Below, piece after piece: positions 1 to 8,516 of a stretch of DNA of 64,000 nucleotides. Within the stretch, counting starts at the first letter, position 1, and every line of letters starts with the position of its first letter. A program made the translations under genes and the position numbers. This DNA is from Bacteroidaceae bacterium (lineage in GTDB: Bacteria > Bacteroidota > Bacteroidia > Bacteroidales > Bacteroidaceae): positions 1-64,000 of the forward strand of contig JAFZSA010000012.1 in the NCBI GenBank assembly GCA_017619585.1, written 5' to 3'. A model generated the notes under the pieces. The model did not search any database. It was not told the DNA's origin and was given only the letters and a program-made list of their open reading frames with translations.

Positions 1-140
1 GCTTTGATATCTGAAAGATATGTTATGATATTGGCAGGAAGATGGTGGAAACTTGCTTACAAACAGCTTCATGGCAATAGCAGAACTAAGGCACAAAGTG
101 CCAAAGCTTGAAAAAAGGGTTTTTAAGGTTTTTGTTAAAA

Positions 141-185
141 TCTGTGGGATCTGTGGGATCTGTGAGATCTGTGAGATCTGTGTGA
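141..185. repeat. 10-bp tandem repeat (GATCTGTGRG unit)
   Basis: About four and a half copies of a 10-bp unit, first GATCTGTGGG then GATCTGTGAG, end about 20 bases before the chosen start of the phosphatase gene. The period is close to one helical turn. An upstream in-frame ATG at 53 would translate this repeat into a Cys/Ile/Gly-rich peptide, which is implausible and supports the start at 206. Confidence 0.85.
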
Positions 186-205
186 GAATTATAATAGTTG
201 AAAAT

Positions 206-2596
206 ATGAAGGGAATAATCGCATATATCCGTCGTAAACTCTCGGTCAGGGTTAGCCTGTGGGTGGTGCTCTTTGCCACCATTATCTTTATTGTTGCCCT
301 GGGATTCCTATTCTATCAGGCACGTGAGGCTGTACGCAAAGAGGCTATCAGTCGTGCCACACAGATTCTGGATAAGACTTCCCTGCGTGTAGAAGGTATC
401 CTGAACCGTGTAGAGGTGGCCTCTGAGATGACAGAATGGCTGGTGCTGCGGCATCCTGAAGAGGCTGACTCCATGCTCGTATATAGCCGTAGCATGCTGC
501 TGAACAATCCCGACTTCTATAGTTGCTCCATCGCCTTCGAGCCTTATTACTTCAAGGATAAGGGCCTCTACTTCTCTGCATACACCAAACACGTAGGTGA
601 CAGCCTCCGCACTCTTCAGGGTGGCAGCGAGCACTACCAGTATTTTTATGTGGACTGGTACCTGATGCCCAAACTGCTGGGAAAAGCATGTTGGACTGAA
701 CCGTACATGGATCTTGATGCACCCACCAACACCTACGATATGGTGACCAGCTACTGCCTGCCCATCAAGGACAAGCAAGGGCAGATGATAGGCGTCATCA
801 ATACCAGCCTCTCCATTACATGGCTTTCGCAGACCATTTCTGCCGTAAAGCCATACCCCAATTCTTACAGCATCATGATAGGCAGGGGCGGCACGTACTT
901 CGTACATCCTGACACAACGAAAATCACCCGCCAGACCATCTTCACCCAGACAATGGAACAGCCCGACACAGCCCTGACTGCCTTAGGCTATGCCATGCAG
1001 CGTGGAGAGGAGGGCATGAAACACATGAATATGGATGGCGAGGACTGCTATGTCTTCTATAAGCCCTTAGGCCAGACGGGCTGCTCAATGGCCATTGTCT
1101 GCCCCGAGAGCGACATCTTCAGTGGCTTCCACCGCTTGCGTCGCACCATTATGACCATTGTTATCATTGGTCTGCTGCTGATGTTCTACCTGTTCATCCG
1201 TATCATCACCCGTGAGTTGATGCCCCTGCGACGTCTGGCTCACGAAGCAGAGACCATCGCCTCGGGTCAGTTTGATGCCGTCCTGCCTGATTTCCAGCGC
1301 ATTGACGAGATAGGCCAACTGAGCCACTCGTTCGGGAACATGCAGCAGTCACTGGTGAAATACATCGAGGAGCTGAAGAAGACCACAGCCCAGAAGGCCT
1401 CCATCGAGAGCGACCTCCGCATTGCCAACGACATACAGATGGGCATGCTGCCAGAGGATTTTCCTACCAAGGACGACCGTGACGATGTGCAGCTCTTTGC
1501 CTCGCTGACACCCGCCAAGGAAGTGGGCGGCGACCTATTCGACTTCTATTTCAGAGACGAGAAGTTGTTCTTCTGCATCGGTGATGTCTCCGGCAAGGGT
1601 GTGCCTGCCTCACTCTTCATGGCCGTTACCCGTTCTACTTTCCGAACCGTATCCGCACATGAGTCCATGCCAGACCGCATAGTAACAACTATGAACAAGA
1701 CTATTGTCGACATGAACAAGACTCACATGTTTGTGACACTCTTCGTTGGTGTACTGGATCTGCCCACTGGTCGACTGCGCTATTGTAATGCCGGACATGA
1801 TGCCCCATTACTCGCGGGCGTTGGTGTTGGAGAATTGCCTTGCGACTCCAACATACCCGTGGGTTTTATGCCCACATGGAAATACACGCTGCAGGAAGCA
1901 CAAATCTTCACTGGTACAACAATATTACTCTTTACCGACGGACTTACAGAGGCCATGAATGCCAAAAACGAGCAGTTCCAAATGGAGCGCGTCAACAACG
2001 TGGCGGCACAGGCTCTTGCACAGGGGCAGCAGGAACCCCATCTGCTTATCAATAAGATGATTGATGCCGTTCACCAGTTCGTGGGCGATGCCGAACAGAG
2101 CGATGACCTGACCATGATGGCCATACAGTATATCAAGCAGCAAAGCGAGGTTAAAATGCAGAAGAGCATCGTGCTACCAAACGACATCCGGGAAGTACCA
2201 CAACTGAATGCCTTTGTTGAGGAGGTCTGCAAAACCGTGGGATACGACGAAATCGTTACCATGCAGATAACTGTGGCTGTAGAGGAGGCTGTGGTCAACG
2301 TAATGAAATACGCCTATCCGACAGGAAAACGTGGCAACGTAACCATAGAGGCTTCCCTGAACGATGTACGCCTGAAGTTCACCATCATAGACAGCGGCAA
2401 ACCTTTCGACCCCACCGTTCAGGCTGAAGTGGACACTAACCTTTCTGCTAATGAACGGAGAATCGGCGGACTGGGCATCCACATCATGCGCCAGAATATG
2501 GACTCCATCAACTACGAGCGCATGAACAACCTGAACGTACTGACACTGAGGAAGAAGACCCCCCAGCCCCCTTTAGGGGGAGCCATTGAGCATTGA
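206..2596 (+). CDS. Membrane-bound SpoIIE-type PP2C phosphatase with Cache, HAMP and anti-sigma-type ATPase domains
   Basis: Predicted sensor phosphatase of a partner-switching pathway. From the start at 206 (796 aa) the order is: TM helix at about residues 17-37, periplasmic Cache-like sensor to about 305, second TM at about 312-334, HAMP at about 335-390, SpoIIE/PP2C domain at about 420-640 and a HATPase_c domain of the RsbW/SpoIIAB type at about 655-790. PP2C motifs seen are GGDLFDFYF, GDVSGKGVPASLF, FTDGLTEA and DDLTMMAI. Such proteins dephosphorylate STAS antagonists, and a STAS gene follows directly. The fused HATPase domain could be the opposing kinase, so both activities may lie on one chain. 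An upstream ATG at 53 is rejected because it reads through a tandem repeat. The last dozen codons are encoded by a palindromic repeat. Confidence 0.9.
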   Translation: MKGIIAYIRRKLSVRVSLWVVLFATIIFIVALGFLFYQAREAVRKEAISRATQILDKTSLRVEGILNRVEVASEMTEWLVLRHPEEADSMLVYSRSMLLNNPDFYSCSIAFEPYYFKDKGLYFSAYTKHVGDSLRTLQGGSEHYQYFYVDWYLMPKLLGKACWTEPYMDLDAPTNTYDMVTSYCLPIKDKQGQMIGVINTSLSITWLSQTISAVKPYPNSYSIMIGRGGTYFVHPDTTKITRQTIFTQTMEQPDTALTALGYAMQRGEEGMKHMNMDGEDCYVFYKPLGQTGCSMAIVCPESDIFSGFHRLRRTIMTIVIIGLLLMFYLFIRIITRELMPLRRLAHEAETIASGQFDAVLPDFQRIDEIGQLSHSFGNMQQSLVKYIEELKKTTAQKASIESDLRIANDIQMGMLPEDFPTKDDRDDVQLFASLTPAKEVGGDLFDFYFRDEKLFFCIGDVSGKGVPASLFMAVTRSTFRTVSAHESMPDRIVTTMNKTIVDMNKTHMFVTLFVGVLDLPTGRLRYCNAGHDAPLLAGVGVGELPCDSNIPVGFMPTWKYTLQEAQIFTGTTILLFTDGLTEAMNAKNEQFQMERVNNVAAQALAQGQQEPHLLINKMIDAVHQFVGDAEQSDDLTMMAIQYIKQQSEVKMQKSIVLPNDIREVPQLNAFVEEVCKTVGYDEIVTMQITVAVEEAVVNVMKYAYPTGKRGNVTIEASLNDVRLKFTIIDSGKPFDPTVQAEVDTNLSANERRIGGLGIHIMRQNMDSINYERMNNLNVLTLRKKTPQPPLGGAIEH
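2557..2583. repeat. CCCC..TTTAGGGG palindrome overlapping the 3' end of a gene
   Basis: A palindrome of the type CCCCCTTTAGGGGG with flanking C-rich sequence is read as the C-terminal residues PQPPLGG of the SpoIIE phosphatase. The same element recurs in the spacer after the next gene (2967-2991). Confidence 0.8.
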
Positions 2597-2648
2597 ACAT
2601 TGAACATTGAGAATTTTCGCTAACCGCTAACCTTTAACCGCTAACCAT
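2588..2648. repeat. Short degenerate direct repeats between genes
   Basis: The spacer is made of ATTGAACATTGAACATTGA units followed by two CGCTAACC-type units. A reverse-complement version of the same CATTGAA family lies upstream of gcvPA, and a GGTTAGCGAAAATGCTCAATG version lies at 16198-16218. Confidence 0.75.
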
Positions 2649-2663
2649 TAAACAAAATAAAAG

Positions 2664-2966
2664 ATGAACGTAACAATCAAAGAACAAGACGGCAACATGG
2701 TTGCCTTTCTGGCAGGTAGTCTCGATACAGCTGCTGCTGCAGAAACCGAAAAGGCCATGAGTCCTCTTAACGATGTGAAGGGGAAAGATATTATCATAGA
2801 CTGTACAGATCTGGAATACATCTCGTCTGCTGGTCTGCGTATATTCCTTGGCATCCTGCAGAACGCTCAGACAAAGGGCGGGCATGTATATATAAAAGGT
2901 ATCAACGACAAGGTCCGTGCCATCTTCGCCATCACGGGATTCAGTAATATCTTTCAGTTTAAATAG
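2664..2966 (+). CDS. STAS-domain anti-sigma factor antagonist
   Basis: A 100-residue single STAS domain of the SpoIIAA/RsbV type. The characteristic strand-turn DCTDLEYISSAGLR is present; the SSAG pair at about residues 53-54 holds the Ser expected to be phosphorylated by an RsbW-type kinase and dephosphorylated by a SpoIIE phosphatase. It lies 67 bases after such a phosphatase gene, so the two very likely act together. No classical sigma-B partner is seen nearby; in Bacteroidetes the downstream target of such modules is generally not known. The N-terminal half of the protein at 5707 is a paralogue. Confidence 0.9.
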   Translation: MNVTIKEQDGNMVAFLAGSLDTAAAAETEKAMSPLNDVKGKDIIIDCTDLEYISSAGLRIFLGILQNAQTKGGHVYIKGINDKVRAIFAITGFSNIFQFK

Positions 2967-3100
2967 GACCCCCTAACCCCCTTTAGGGGGAAAAAGAGTT
3001 GAGAGTTGAGAATTGAAAATTGATAATTAGTTGACTTGACGTTGAGAAATAGTTAACGTTATCGTTGAAAAGGTTAACGTTGACGTTGAAAATTGAAAAC
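2967..3100. repeat. Spacer of palindrome plus GTTGA/GTTAACG repeats
   Basis: Directly after the STAS stop codon comes a CCCCCTTTAGGGGG palindrome (2967-2991), then about 100 bases of degenerate units such as GAGTTGAGAATTGAAAATTG and TTAACGTTGACGTTGAAAA. No promoter box of the TAnnTTTG type is visible, so the next gene is probably cotranscribed. Confidence 0.7.
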
Positions 3101-4159
3101 ATGAATCTAGATTCACATTGCGAGATGCTACTCCAGCAGTTCCGCGAACTGCGCCCTACATTGGAGCAACTGGCAGACAAGGCCTACAACCTGTTGCGCC
3201 AGGCACTGCAAGAGCAGGGTATATACGTAACCGCCTTAGAGTATAGAGTTAAGACGGAGAAGTCACTGGCAGGAAAACTGGAACTGAAAGGGGCAAAATA
3301 CAAGAGCATAGAAGATATCACCGACCTCGTAGGCTTGCGCGTCATTACTTTCTATACCGATGAAGTGGACAAGGTTGCGGTCATTGCCAAGCGTGTCTTT
3401 GATATCGATTGGCAAGAAAGTGTGGATAAGCGTAAACTGCATGAACTGGACGCTTTCGGCTATAACTCGTTGCACTATATCTGCCGACTCAAGACGGGTG
3501 GCCCCCGCTTCGAGCTGCAGATGCGCACAGCCCTGCAGCATGTGTGGTCAACTATTGAGCACGATACCGGCTACAAGGGCGACGTGAAGATTCCAAGTGA
3601 GTACAAGCGGCAATTCAGTCGTCTGGCAGGTATGATGGAACTGATAGACGACGAGTTCAGTCGCCTGCGTTCTGTGCTCACCGATTACCGTCGCCAGACG
3701 CTAGCACTGGTTAAGAGTGGTAAGTTGGATGACGTGCCTCTATCCCAGGAAACGTTCCGAAGCTATCTGGAGCTACAGCCCTTCAACCGTTTGAACCATC
3801 GCATTGCAGCTGTCAATCAGGCAGAGATATTCCCAGTCTCTATGATGTCTTATCTGCCTGTGCTTGAATCCTTCGGACTGGAGACCCTTGGAGATGTACA
3901 GCGCTTTATCGATGAGAATAGCGATGATGCCTATCAGCTGGCACTCTCGCAACTGGCCATCACCGACCTTGACATTCTCTCTTCCAACACAGCCTTACAG
4001 TATCTCTGTCTGGTCAATGTACTGAAACAAAATGGTGAACGCGACGGTCTTAAATCACTCTACGATATCATCAACGGAGAAAACGATACCAACTACATGT
4101 TAGCCGACCTGATGATAGAGCAGGCCAAAACCCTGCCGTTTATGCATAAACTAAACTAA
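3101..4159 (+). CDS. RelA/SpoT-type (p)ppGpp synthetase, synthetase-only
   Basis: Predicted alarmone synthetase transferring pyrophosphate from ATP to GDP/GTP. The 352-aa protein has the complete synthetase motif set: RVKTEKS, DLVGLRV, GYNSLHY, ELQMRT and HVWSTIEHD, all within residues 45-185. There is no HD hydrolase domain and no TGS/ACT regulatory region, so it cannot be the housekeeping Rel. The C-terminal ~150 residues are helical and unassigned. It is longer than typical small alarmone synthetases (about 210-260 aa). The start at 3101 follows an A-rich leader; the longer in-frame start at 3065 would translate intergenic repeats. It sits between a STAS gene and a transporter, linking stringent signalling with the partner-switch cluster. 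Confidence 0.85.
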   Translation: MNLDSHCEMLLQQFRELRPTLEQLADKAYNLLRQALQEQGIYVTALEYRVKTEKSLAGKLELKGAKYKSIEDITDLVGLRVITFYTDEVDKVAVIAKRVFDIDWQESVDKRKLHELDAFGYNSLHYICRLKTGGPRFELQMRTALQHVWSTIEHDTGYKGDVKIPSEYKRQFSRLAGMMELIDDEFSRLRSVLTDYRRQTLALVKSGKLDDVPLSQETFRSYLELQPFNRLNHRIAAVNQAEIFPVSMMSYLPVLESFGLETLGDVQRFIDENSDDAYQLALSQLAITDLDILSSNTALQYLCLVNVLKQNGERDGLKSLYDIINGENDTNYMLADLMIEQAKTLPFMHKLN

Positions 4160-4179
4160 ATAGAGAAGGAAATAACAAT

Positions 4180-5694
4180 ATGGATACAATAATGTTCTTG
4201 GGCTTTAGTCTCCATGCGTGGATAACCATCGTGACGGTGCTGGGAATGTTCAGCGTACTACTTTTCACCAAGCTGCGTTCTGACTTGGTTTTTCTTGGAG
4301 CAATTGCCATACTCTTCGTGACGGGAGTGTTGGATGCCAAGGAGGCATTCTCAGGCTTCAGCAGTACATCCGTTGTTGTGATAGGTGTATTGTTTGTTGT
4401 GGTGGCAGGACTGACACACACAGGTGTGCTGCAATGGATAGTCAAGAACCTATTAGGGCAGCCCAAGACATATACCAGAGCCGTGGTGCGTCTGATGTTG
4501 CCAGTGGCTGCACTCAGTTCCTTTCTGAGCAACACAACGGTGGTGGCACTCTTCGTAAACATCGTCAAGATGTGGTCGAAGAAGTTGGGAATCTCACCCT
4601 CAAAGCTGTTGATACCGCTGAGCTATGCCTCGGGCATGGGTGGCGTGTGTACGCTGATAGGTACCCCACCTAACCTGATTATATCGGGCCTCTACACAGA
4701 CCATACAGGTACAATCATGAACGTGCTAGCTACCACAATACCCGGTCTGTTCTGCCTGTTCATAGGCATACTCAGCATCATCGCTTTTCGCCGTCTGCTG
4801 CCTGACCGTAAGGCTCCTGAATCAGATTCTGAGGATACAGTAGACTATACCGTAGAGTTGATAGTCCCCTCTACCCATCAGTTTATTGCCAAGACCATCG
4901 GTCAAGCCGGCATGTTCAATGTTGAAGGCTGCCGCCTTCTGAAATGGCGTCATTTTGACGATGCTGCTGTGCCTATCGATGAAAATGAAATCCTGATGGG
5001 CGGCGATCATCTGCTCTATGCAGGACGGACCAAGGCCATCATTGACCTATCCAAGGAACACGGGCTGATTCTTGGCGACGAGGTCGTGAACGTGGGACGC
5101 GGCACTGCTATCTCCTCGCTTATCATGATAGCGATGGTAGTTCTGTCGGCACTTAATATCATGCCGCTGCTGCAATGTGCCTTCATCGCCGCTGCTGCAA
5201 TGCTTTTGTTCCGCTGCTGCACGACTGACCAGGCCATGAAGGCCATCAACTGGGATATCCTGATGGTGTTTGCAGGATCGGTTGTCTTAGGTCTTGCCAT
5301 TCAGAAGACGGGTATTGCCGAGCGACTGGCCTTCAGCATTCTGGATGTCTGTGGCACGAATCCCATTGTTGTGATGACGGCCATTTGCCTTGTTGCTACA
5401 TTTATCACGGAGTTCATCTCTAATACCGCTACAGGTGCCATGTTCTTCCCTATCATGTACGAGGCGGCAGAGAAGCTGGGTTACGAACCCTTCCCCTTCC
5501 TCATTGCCTTGATGATTAGTGTCAGCAGCAGCTTTGCCACACCTATTGGCTCTCCTACCCACATGCTGGTCTATGCCCCTGGCGGTTACCGCTTCAGCGA
5601 CTTCATGCGCATAGGTCTGCTGATGAACCTCATCATCCTTGCCGCCAACATCTTTATCGTCACTATCGTATACCCATTAACCCCATTACAATAA
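4180..5694 (+). CDS. SLC13/DASS-family sodium-coupled anion transporter with TrkA-C-like segment
   Basis: Inner-membrane carrier of 504 residues. The two family hallmarks, LSNTTVVALF near residue 113 and FISNTATGAMFF near residue 411, are the SNT motifs that bind sodium and substrate carboxylate or sulphate in this family. A soluble stretch at about 225-305 (VPSTHQFIAKTIGQAG and the following beta strands) resembles a TrkA-C/RCK-C ligand-sensing domain, as found in sulphate/thiosulphate-type members. Substrate cannot be told from sequence; sulphate or a dicarboxylate are the usual ones. It begins 20 bases after the synthetase gene and ends 12 bases before the next STAS gene, so it is in the same transcription unit. 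Confidence 0.85.
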   Translation: MDTIMFLGFSLHAWITIVTVLGMFSVLLFTKLRSDLVFLGAIAILFVTGVLDAKEAFSGFSSTSVVVIGVLFVVVAGLTHTGVLQWIVKNLLGQPKTYTRAVVRLMLPVAALSSFLSNTTVVALFVNIVKMWSKKLGISPSKLLIPLSYASGMGGVCTLIGTPPNLIISGLYTDHTGTIMNVLATTIPGLFCLFIGILSIIAFRRLLPDRKAPESDSEDTVDYTVELIVPSTHQFIAKTIGQAGMFNVEGCRLLKWRHFDDAAVPIDENEILMGGDHLLYAGRTKAIIDLSKEHGLILGDEVVNVGRGTAISSLIMIAMVVLSALNIMPLLQCAFIAAAAMLLFRCCTTDQAMKAINWDILMVFAGSVVLGLAIQKTGIAERLAFSILDVCGTNPIVVMTAICLVATFITEFISNTATGAMFFPIMYEAAEKLGYEPFPFLIALMISVSSSFATPIGSPTHMLVYAPGGYRFSDFMRIGLLMNLIILAANIFIVTIVYPLTPLQ

Positions 5695-5706
5695 ATATTT
5701 CTGTTT

Positions 5707-6921
5707 ATGATTACGACTATTCGAACTTACGGAAGCAATGTCATTATTTCCTTTGACGGACGTCTGAATACCGCAACATCCGCAGAGGCTAATGACAAGA
5801 TTAACCGCGAGCTGAATAATATAGACACCATAGAGTCTGTGACCTGCGATGCTTCTCGCCTAGAGTATATATCAAGCTCGGGGTTGCGCATCTTGCTCGC
5901 TCTGGCCAGACGTTACAAGGACTTCCGTGTGACCGGTGTTCTGCCGCAGGTCTATGAGGTACTGGAGACAACGGGGTTCACCAAGATTATGACGGTAGAA
6001 CGAGCCTTGCGCCGGATGGTCATTGAGGGCTGTCAACTTATCGGTATAGGTGGTGTAGGAAAGGTCTATAGGTTGGATGGCGACACTATTATCAAGGTGT
6101 TCCGCGAAGGTACCACGATGGAAGAGGTACGCCGCGAGATAACCATGTCAAAGGAAGCCTTCGTCCTGGGAATGCCTACAGCCATCTCCTTTGACATCGT
6201 CAAGGTGGCGCCGTCATCAGAGAATCAGGCGGAGTGCTTTGGCCTGGTTTACGAATTGCTGGAAGCCCAGACACTGAGCAGCTACGTAAAACAACACCCA
6301 GACCAACTGGATGAATGCGCCAGAAAGTATGCCGACCTCCTGCACGGGTTGCATCAGATAGAAGTATCCCCAAAGGGAAAAATACCCTCGGCTATAGAAC
6401 GAGAGCGTCAGCAGGTAGAGCATATACGTCGCTACTTCCCCCAAGAGAGCATAGACATGCTGCTTCATATTGCGGACAGCATCCCCGCAGGGAACCGTCT
6501 GCTCCACATGGACCTTCAGACTAAGAATGCCATGATGCAAGACGACGAATTGATGCTCATAGATATGGGAGAGGTGGGATACGGCCATCCCATGCTGGAC
6601 CTGGGACACATCTACTCGGCTATGGTGAGCCTTGTTGGCGACTATGATAATATAATAGGTATGCCACGCGAGATGGGTATGCGTCTTTGGGACAAAGCCA
6701 TCGAGTATTACTTCAGCGGCCTGCCTGCCGACGTAATAGCAGAGCGGAAAGCCCAGATAGAGGTTGTGTCGTGCATCAGGAACTTCAGCTGGCTTTCGCT
6801 TTCCGATTCCTTCCCCGAACCGTTAATACAGGAGTGCAAATCGCTCTTCGATGAACGCGTTACCAAGCGTTTCGGCTACATCATGGATGTTTGCAAGACC
6901 TTTAACAACTGGACCCTTTGA
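5707..6921 (+). CDS. STAS domain fused to an aminoglycoside-phosphotransferase-like kinase
   Basis: Residues 1-100 form a STAS domain with the signature CDASRLEYISSSGLR. From about residue 110 a small-molecule-kinase fold follows: a glycine-rich loop IGIGGVGKVYRLDG, a lysine in TIIKVF, the catalytic HMDLQTKN and the metal-binding LIDMGE. This is the kinase fold of aminoglycoside/choline kinases; the family resembles TIGR02172-type proteins, whose substrate is unknown. The two halves together suggest that STAS-based partner switching controls, or is controlled by, a kinase. It lies 12 bases after the transporter gene. An antibiotic-resistance role is unlikely given the fusion and context. Confidence 0.8.
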   Translation: MITTIRTYGSNVIISFDGRLNTATSAEANDKINRELNNIDTIESVTCDASRLEYISSSGLRILLALARRYKDFRVTGVLPQVYEVLETTGFTKIMTVERALRRMVIEGCQLIGIGGVGKVYRLDGDTIIKVFREGTTMEEVRREITMSKEAFVLGMPTAISFDIVKVAPSSENQAECFGLVYELLEAQTLSSYVKQHPDQLDECARKYADLLHGLHQIEVSPKGKIPSAIERERQQVEHIRRYFPQESIDMLLHIADSIPAGNRLLHMDLQTKNAMMQDDELMLIDMGEVGYGHPMLDLGHIYSAMVSLVGDYDNIIGMPREMGMRLWDKAIEYYFSGLPADVIAERKAQIEVVSCIRNFSWLSLSDSFPEPLIQECKSLFDERVTKRFGYIMDVCKTFNNWTL

Positions 6922-6970
6922 GATAGAAAAAAAAACAATTCCACAGAACTCCTTAACCTATTTCAACAAG

Positions 6971-8509
6971 ATGAAACGAATTAATATTAATGAAGAGGCC
7001 ACACGCTGCCTGTTGTGCGTAGATGCACCATGTTCCAAAGCTTGTAAGAACGGTGACCCTGCCCGTGCTATACGTGCCATCCGATTCGGCAACGAGAAAT
7101 GGGCCGGTCAATGGATATGCCAATGTACCGACGAGGATCTGGAGGCAGCCGAAAAAGCCTGCATCCATTATGACAGACCCATACGAATTAGGGAAATGCT
7201 GACCCCTCTCCGTCTCCCCCGAGGGGAAGAGAAAACCTTGCCAGTATCCTCCCCTCGGGCAATCGCGGAATCGGAGCGATTGGGGAGCAAAGCGACGGTG
7301 GGCAAGGGTATGGAGGGGGTCCTTTCTATTGATTTCTGCGGCATCCCATGCGAGAATCCATTCTTCCTGGCCTCATCAGCCATCTGTACCAACTACGAGA
7401 TGGTAGCCCGTGCCTTCGAGATGGGATGGGCCGGTGTCTTCTACAAGACTATCTGTCTGCAGGATATCAGGGAGGTTTCACCCCGCTTTGATGCCGTTCA
7501 TGAAAGCGGCGGACACGGCAACTTCTTTGCCTTCCGTAATATGGAGCAGCTGAGCGAAAATCCTGTAGATGTGGACTTTGATATCCTGAAGCGACTGAAA
7601 CAGGACTATCCTACAAAGGTAGTTGTTGCCAGCATCATGGGGCAGACCGAGGAGGACTGGGTACAATTGGCTCAGATGGCTGAGGCTGCCGGCTGCGATG
7701 CCGTAGAGCTGAACTTCTCTTGTCCGCAGATGCGTCAGACAGGTATGGGTTCCGATGTGGGCCAGGACCCGGAGCTGGTTACCTTCTTCACCGCTTATGT
7801 CAAGCGTAGCGTGAAGATTCCCGTCATCCCCAAGATGACACCCAACATAGCCCATATCTCGGAACCTGCCATGGGAGCCTATTTTGCCGGAGCAGATGCC
7901 ATTTCGGCCATCAACACCATCAAGAGCGTTACTATGGGCGACGGTTCGGAAGTAAACGGATGCCAGACAGGCTCAGGTCTTTCCGGTCGGGCTGTCAAGC
8001 CTATTGCCCTGCGCCATATCCTGGCGATGGTAAAGAATCCCATTATGAAGAACGTCCAGTATAGCGGAATCGGAGGCATTGAGACATGGCGCGACGCATT
8101 GGAATTCATTCAACTGGGCTGCCGTAACGTGCAGGTCTGCACAGCCGTCATGCAGTATGGCTATCGCATTATAGACGATATGATTCTGGGACTTCAGAAT
8201 TACATGGCAGAAAGGGGTATTGAACATGTAGCCGATTTAGTTGGCGAACTGTTGCCAAAGTTCTACCTGCCTTCCGACCTTGACCGCGACACCATTGTCT
8301 ATCCTATGATTGACCGTGATAAGTGTATCGGCTGCGGACGCTGCTATACTTCCTGCATGGATGGTGGACACCAGGCCATCAGTTTCGACACCGAGACACG
8401 CCAGCCCCGCATCGTCGGCACCAAGTGTGTAGGATGTCACCTCTGCCGTCTTGTCTGTCCCACCGGTGCCATCGGTATGACCAAGCGAATTACAAAGAAA
8501 CAAAAGTGA
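6971..8509 (+). CDS. preA: NAD-dependent dihydropyrimidine dehydrogenase, PreA-type subunit with extra N-terminal Fe-S segment
   Basis: Reductive pyrimidine catabolism enzyme (uracil/thymine to dihydro forms). From the start at 6971 the protein has 512 aa, against about 411 in E. coli PreA. Residues 1-75 carry the cysteine pattern of the PreT N-terminal Fe-S domain (CLLCVDAPCSKAC and CQCTDEDLEAAEKAC). Residues 119 onward are the FMN barrel with the catalytic-loop NFSCPQM, and the C-terminus has two 4Fe-4S motifs, CIGCGRCYTSC and CVGCHLCRLVC. Residues 76-118 are encoded by a palindromic repeat in frame and act only as a linker. No PreT flavoprotein lies next to it. The upstream in-frame ATG at 6851 is inside the previous gene and is rejected. 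Confidence 0.88.
   Translation: MKRININEEATRCLLCVDAPCSKACKNGDPARAIRAIRFGNEKWAGQWICQCTDEDLEAAEKACIHYDRPIRIREMLTPLRLPRGEEKTLPVSSPRAIAESERLGSKATVGKGMEGVLSIDFCGIPCENPFFLASSAICTNYEMVARAFEMGWAGVFYKTICLQDIREVSPRFDAVHESGGHGNFFAFRNMEQLSENPVDVDFDILKRLKQDYPTKVVVASIMGQTEEDWVQLAQMAEAAGCDAVELNFSCPQMRQTGMGSDVGQDPELVTFFTAYVKRSVKIPVIPKMTPNIAHISEPAMGAYFAGADAISAINTIKSVTMGDGSEVNGCQTGSGLSGRAVKPIALRHILAMVKNPIMKNVQYSGIGGIETWRDALEFIQLGCRNVQVCTAVMQYGYRIIDDMILGLQNYMAERGIEHVADLVGELLPKFYLPSDLDRDTIVYPMIDRDKCIGCGRCYTSCMDGGHQAISFDTETRQPRIVGTKCVGCHLCRLVCPTGAIGMTKRITKKQK
7198..7323. repeat. Palindromic C/G-rich element inserted in frame in preA
   Basis: About 125 bases with outer inverted arms (GACCCCTCTCC and GGAGGGGGTC) and inner hairpins (CCCCCGAGGGG; CAATCGC...GCGATTG). 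It looks like an intergenic dispersed element but contains no stop in the preA frame and encodes a Pro/Arg/Glu/Ser-rich linker. Confidence 0.85.
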
Positions 8510-8516
8510 CAGAATA

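Noticed and set aside
53..205. Longer N-terminus for the SpoIIE phosphatase
   Set aside because: It would translate a tandem repeat into a Cys/Gly/Ile-rich peptide in front of the TM helix.
5707..6921. Aminoglycoside resistance gene
   Set aside because: The kinase fold is fused to STAS and sits in a signalling cluster; no resistance-type context or mobile element is present.
6851..7323. Frameshift or fusion error in preA because of the odd linker
   Set aside because: The frame is continuous and both sides match the family; the extra DNA is a palindromic element in frame.
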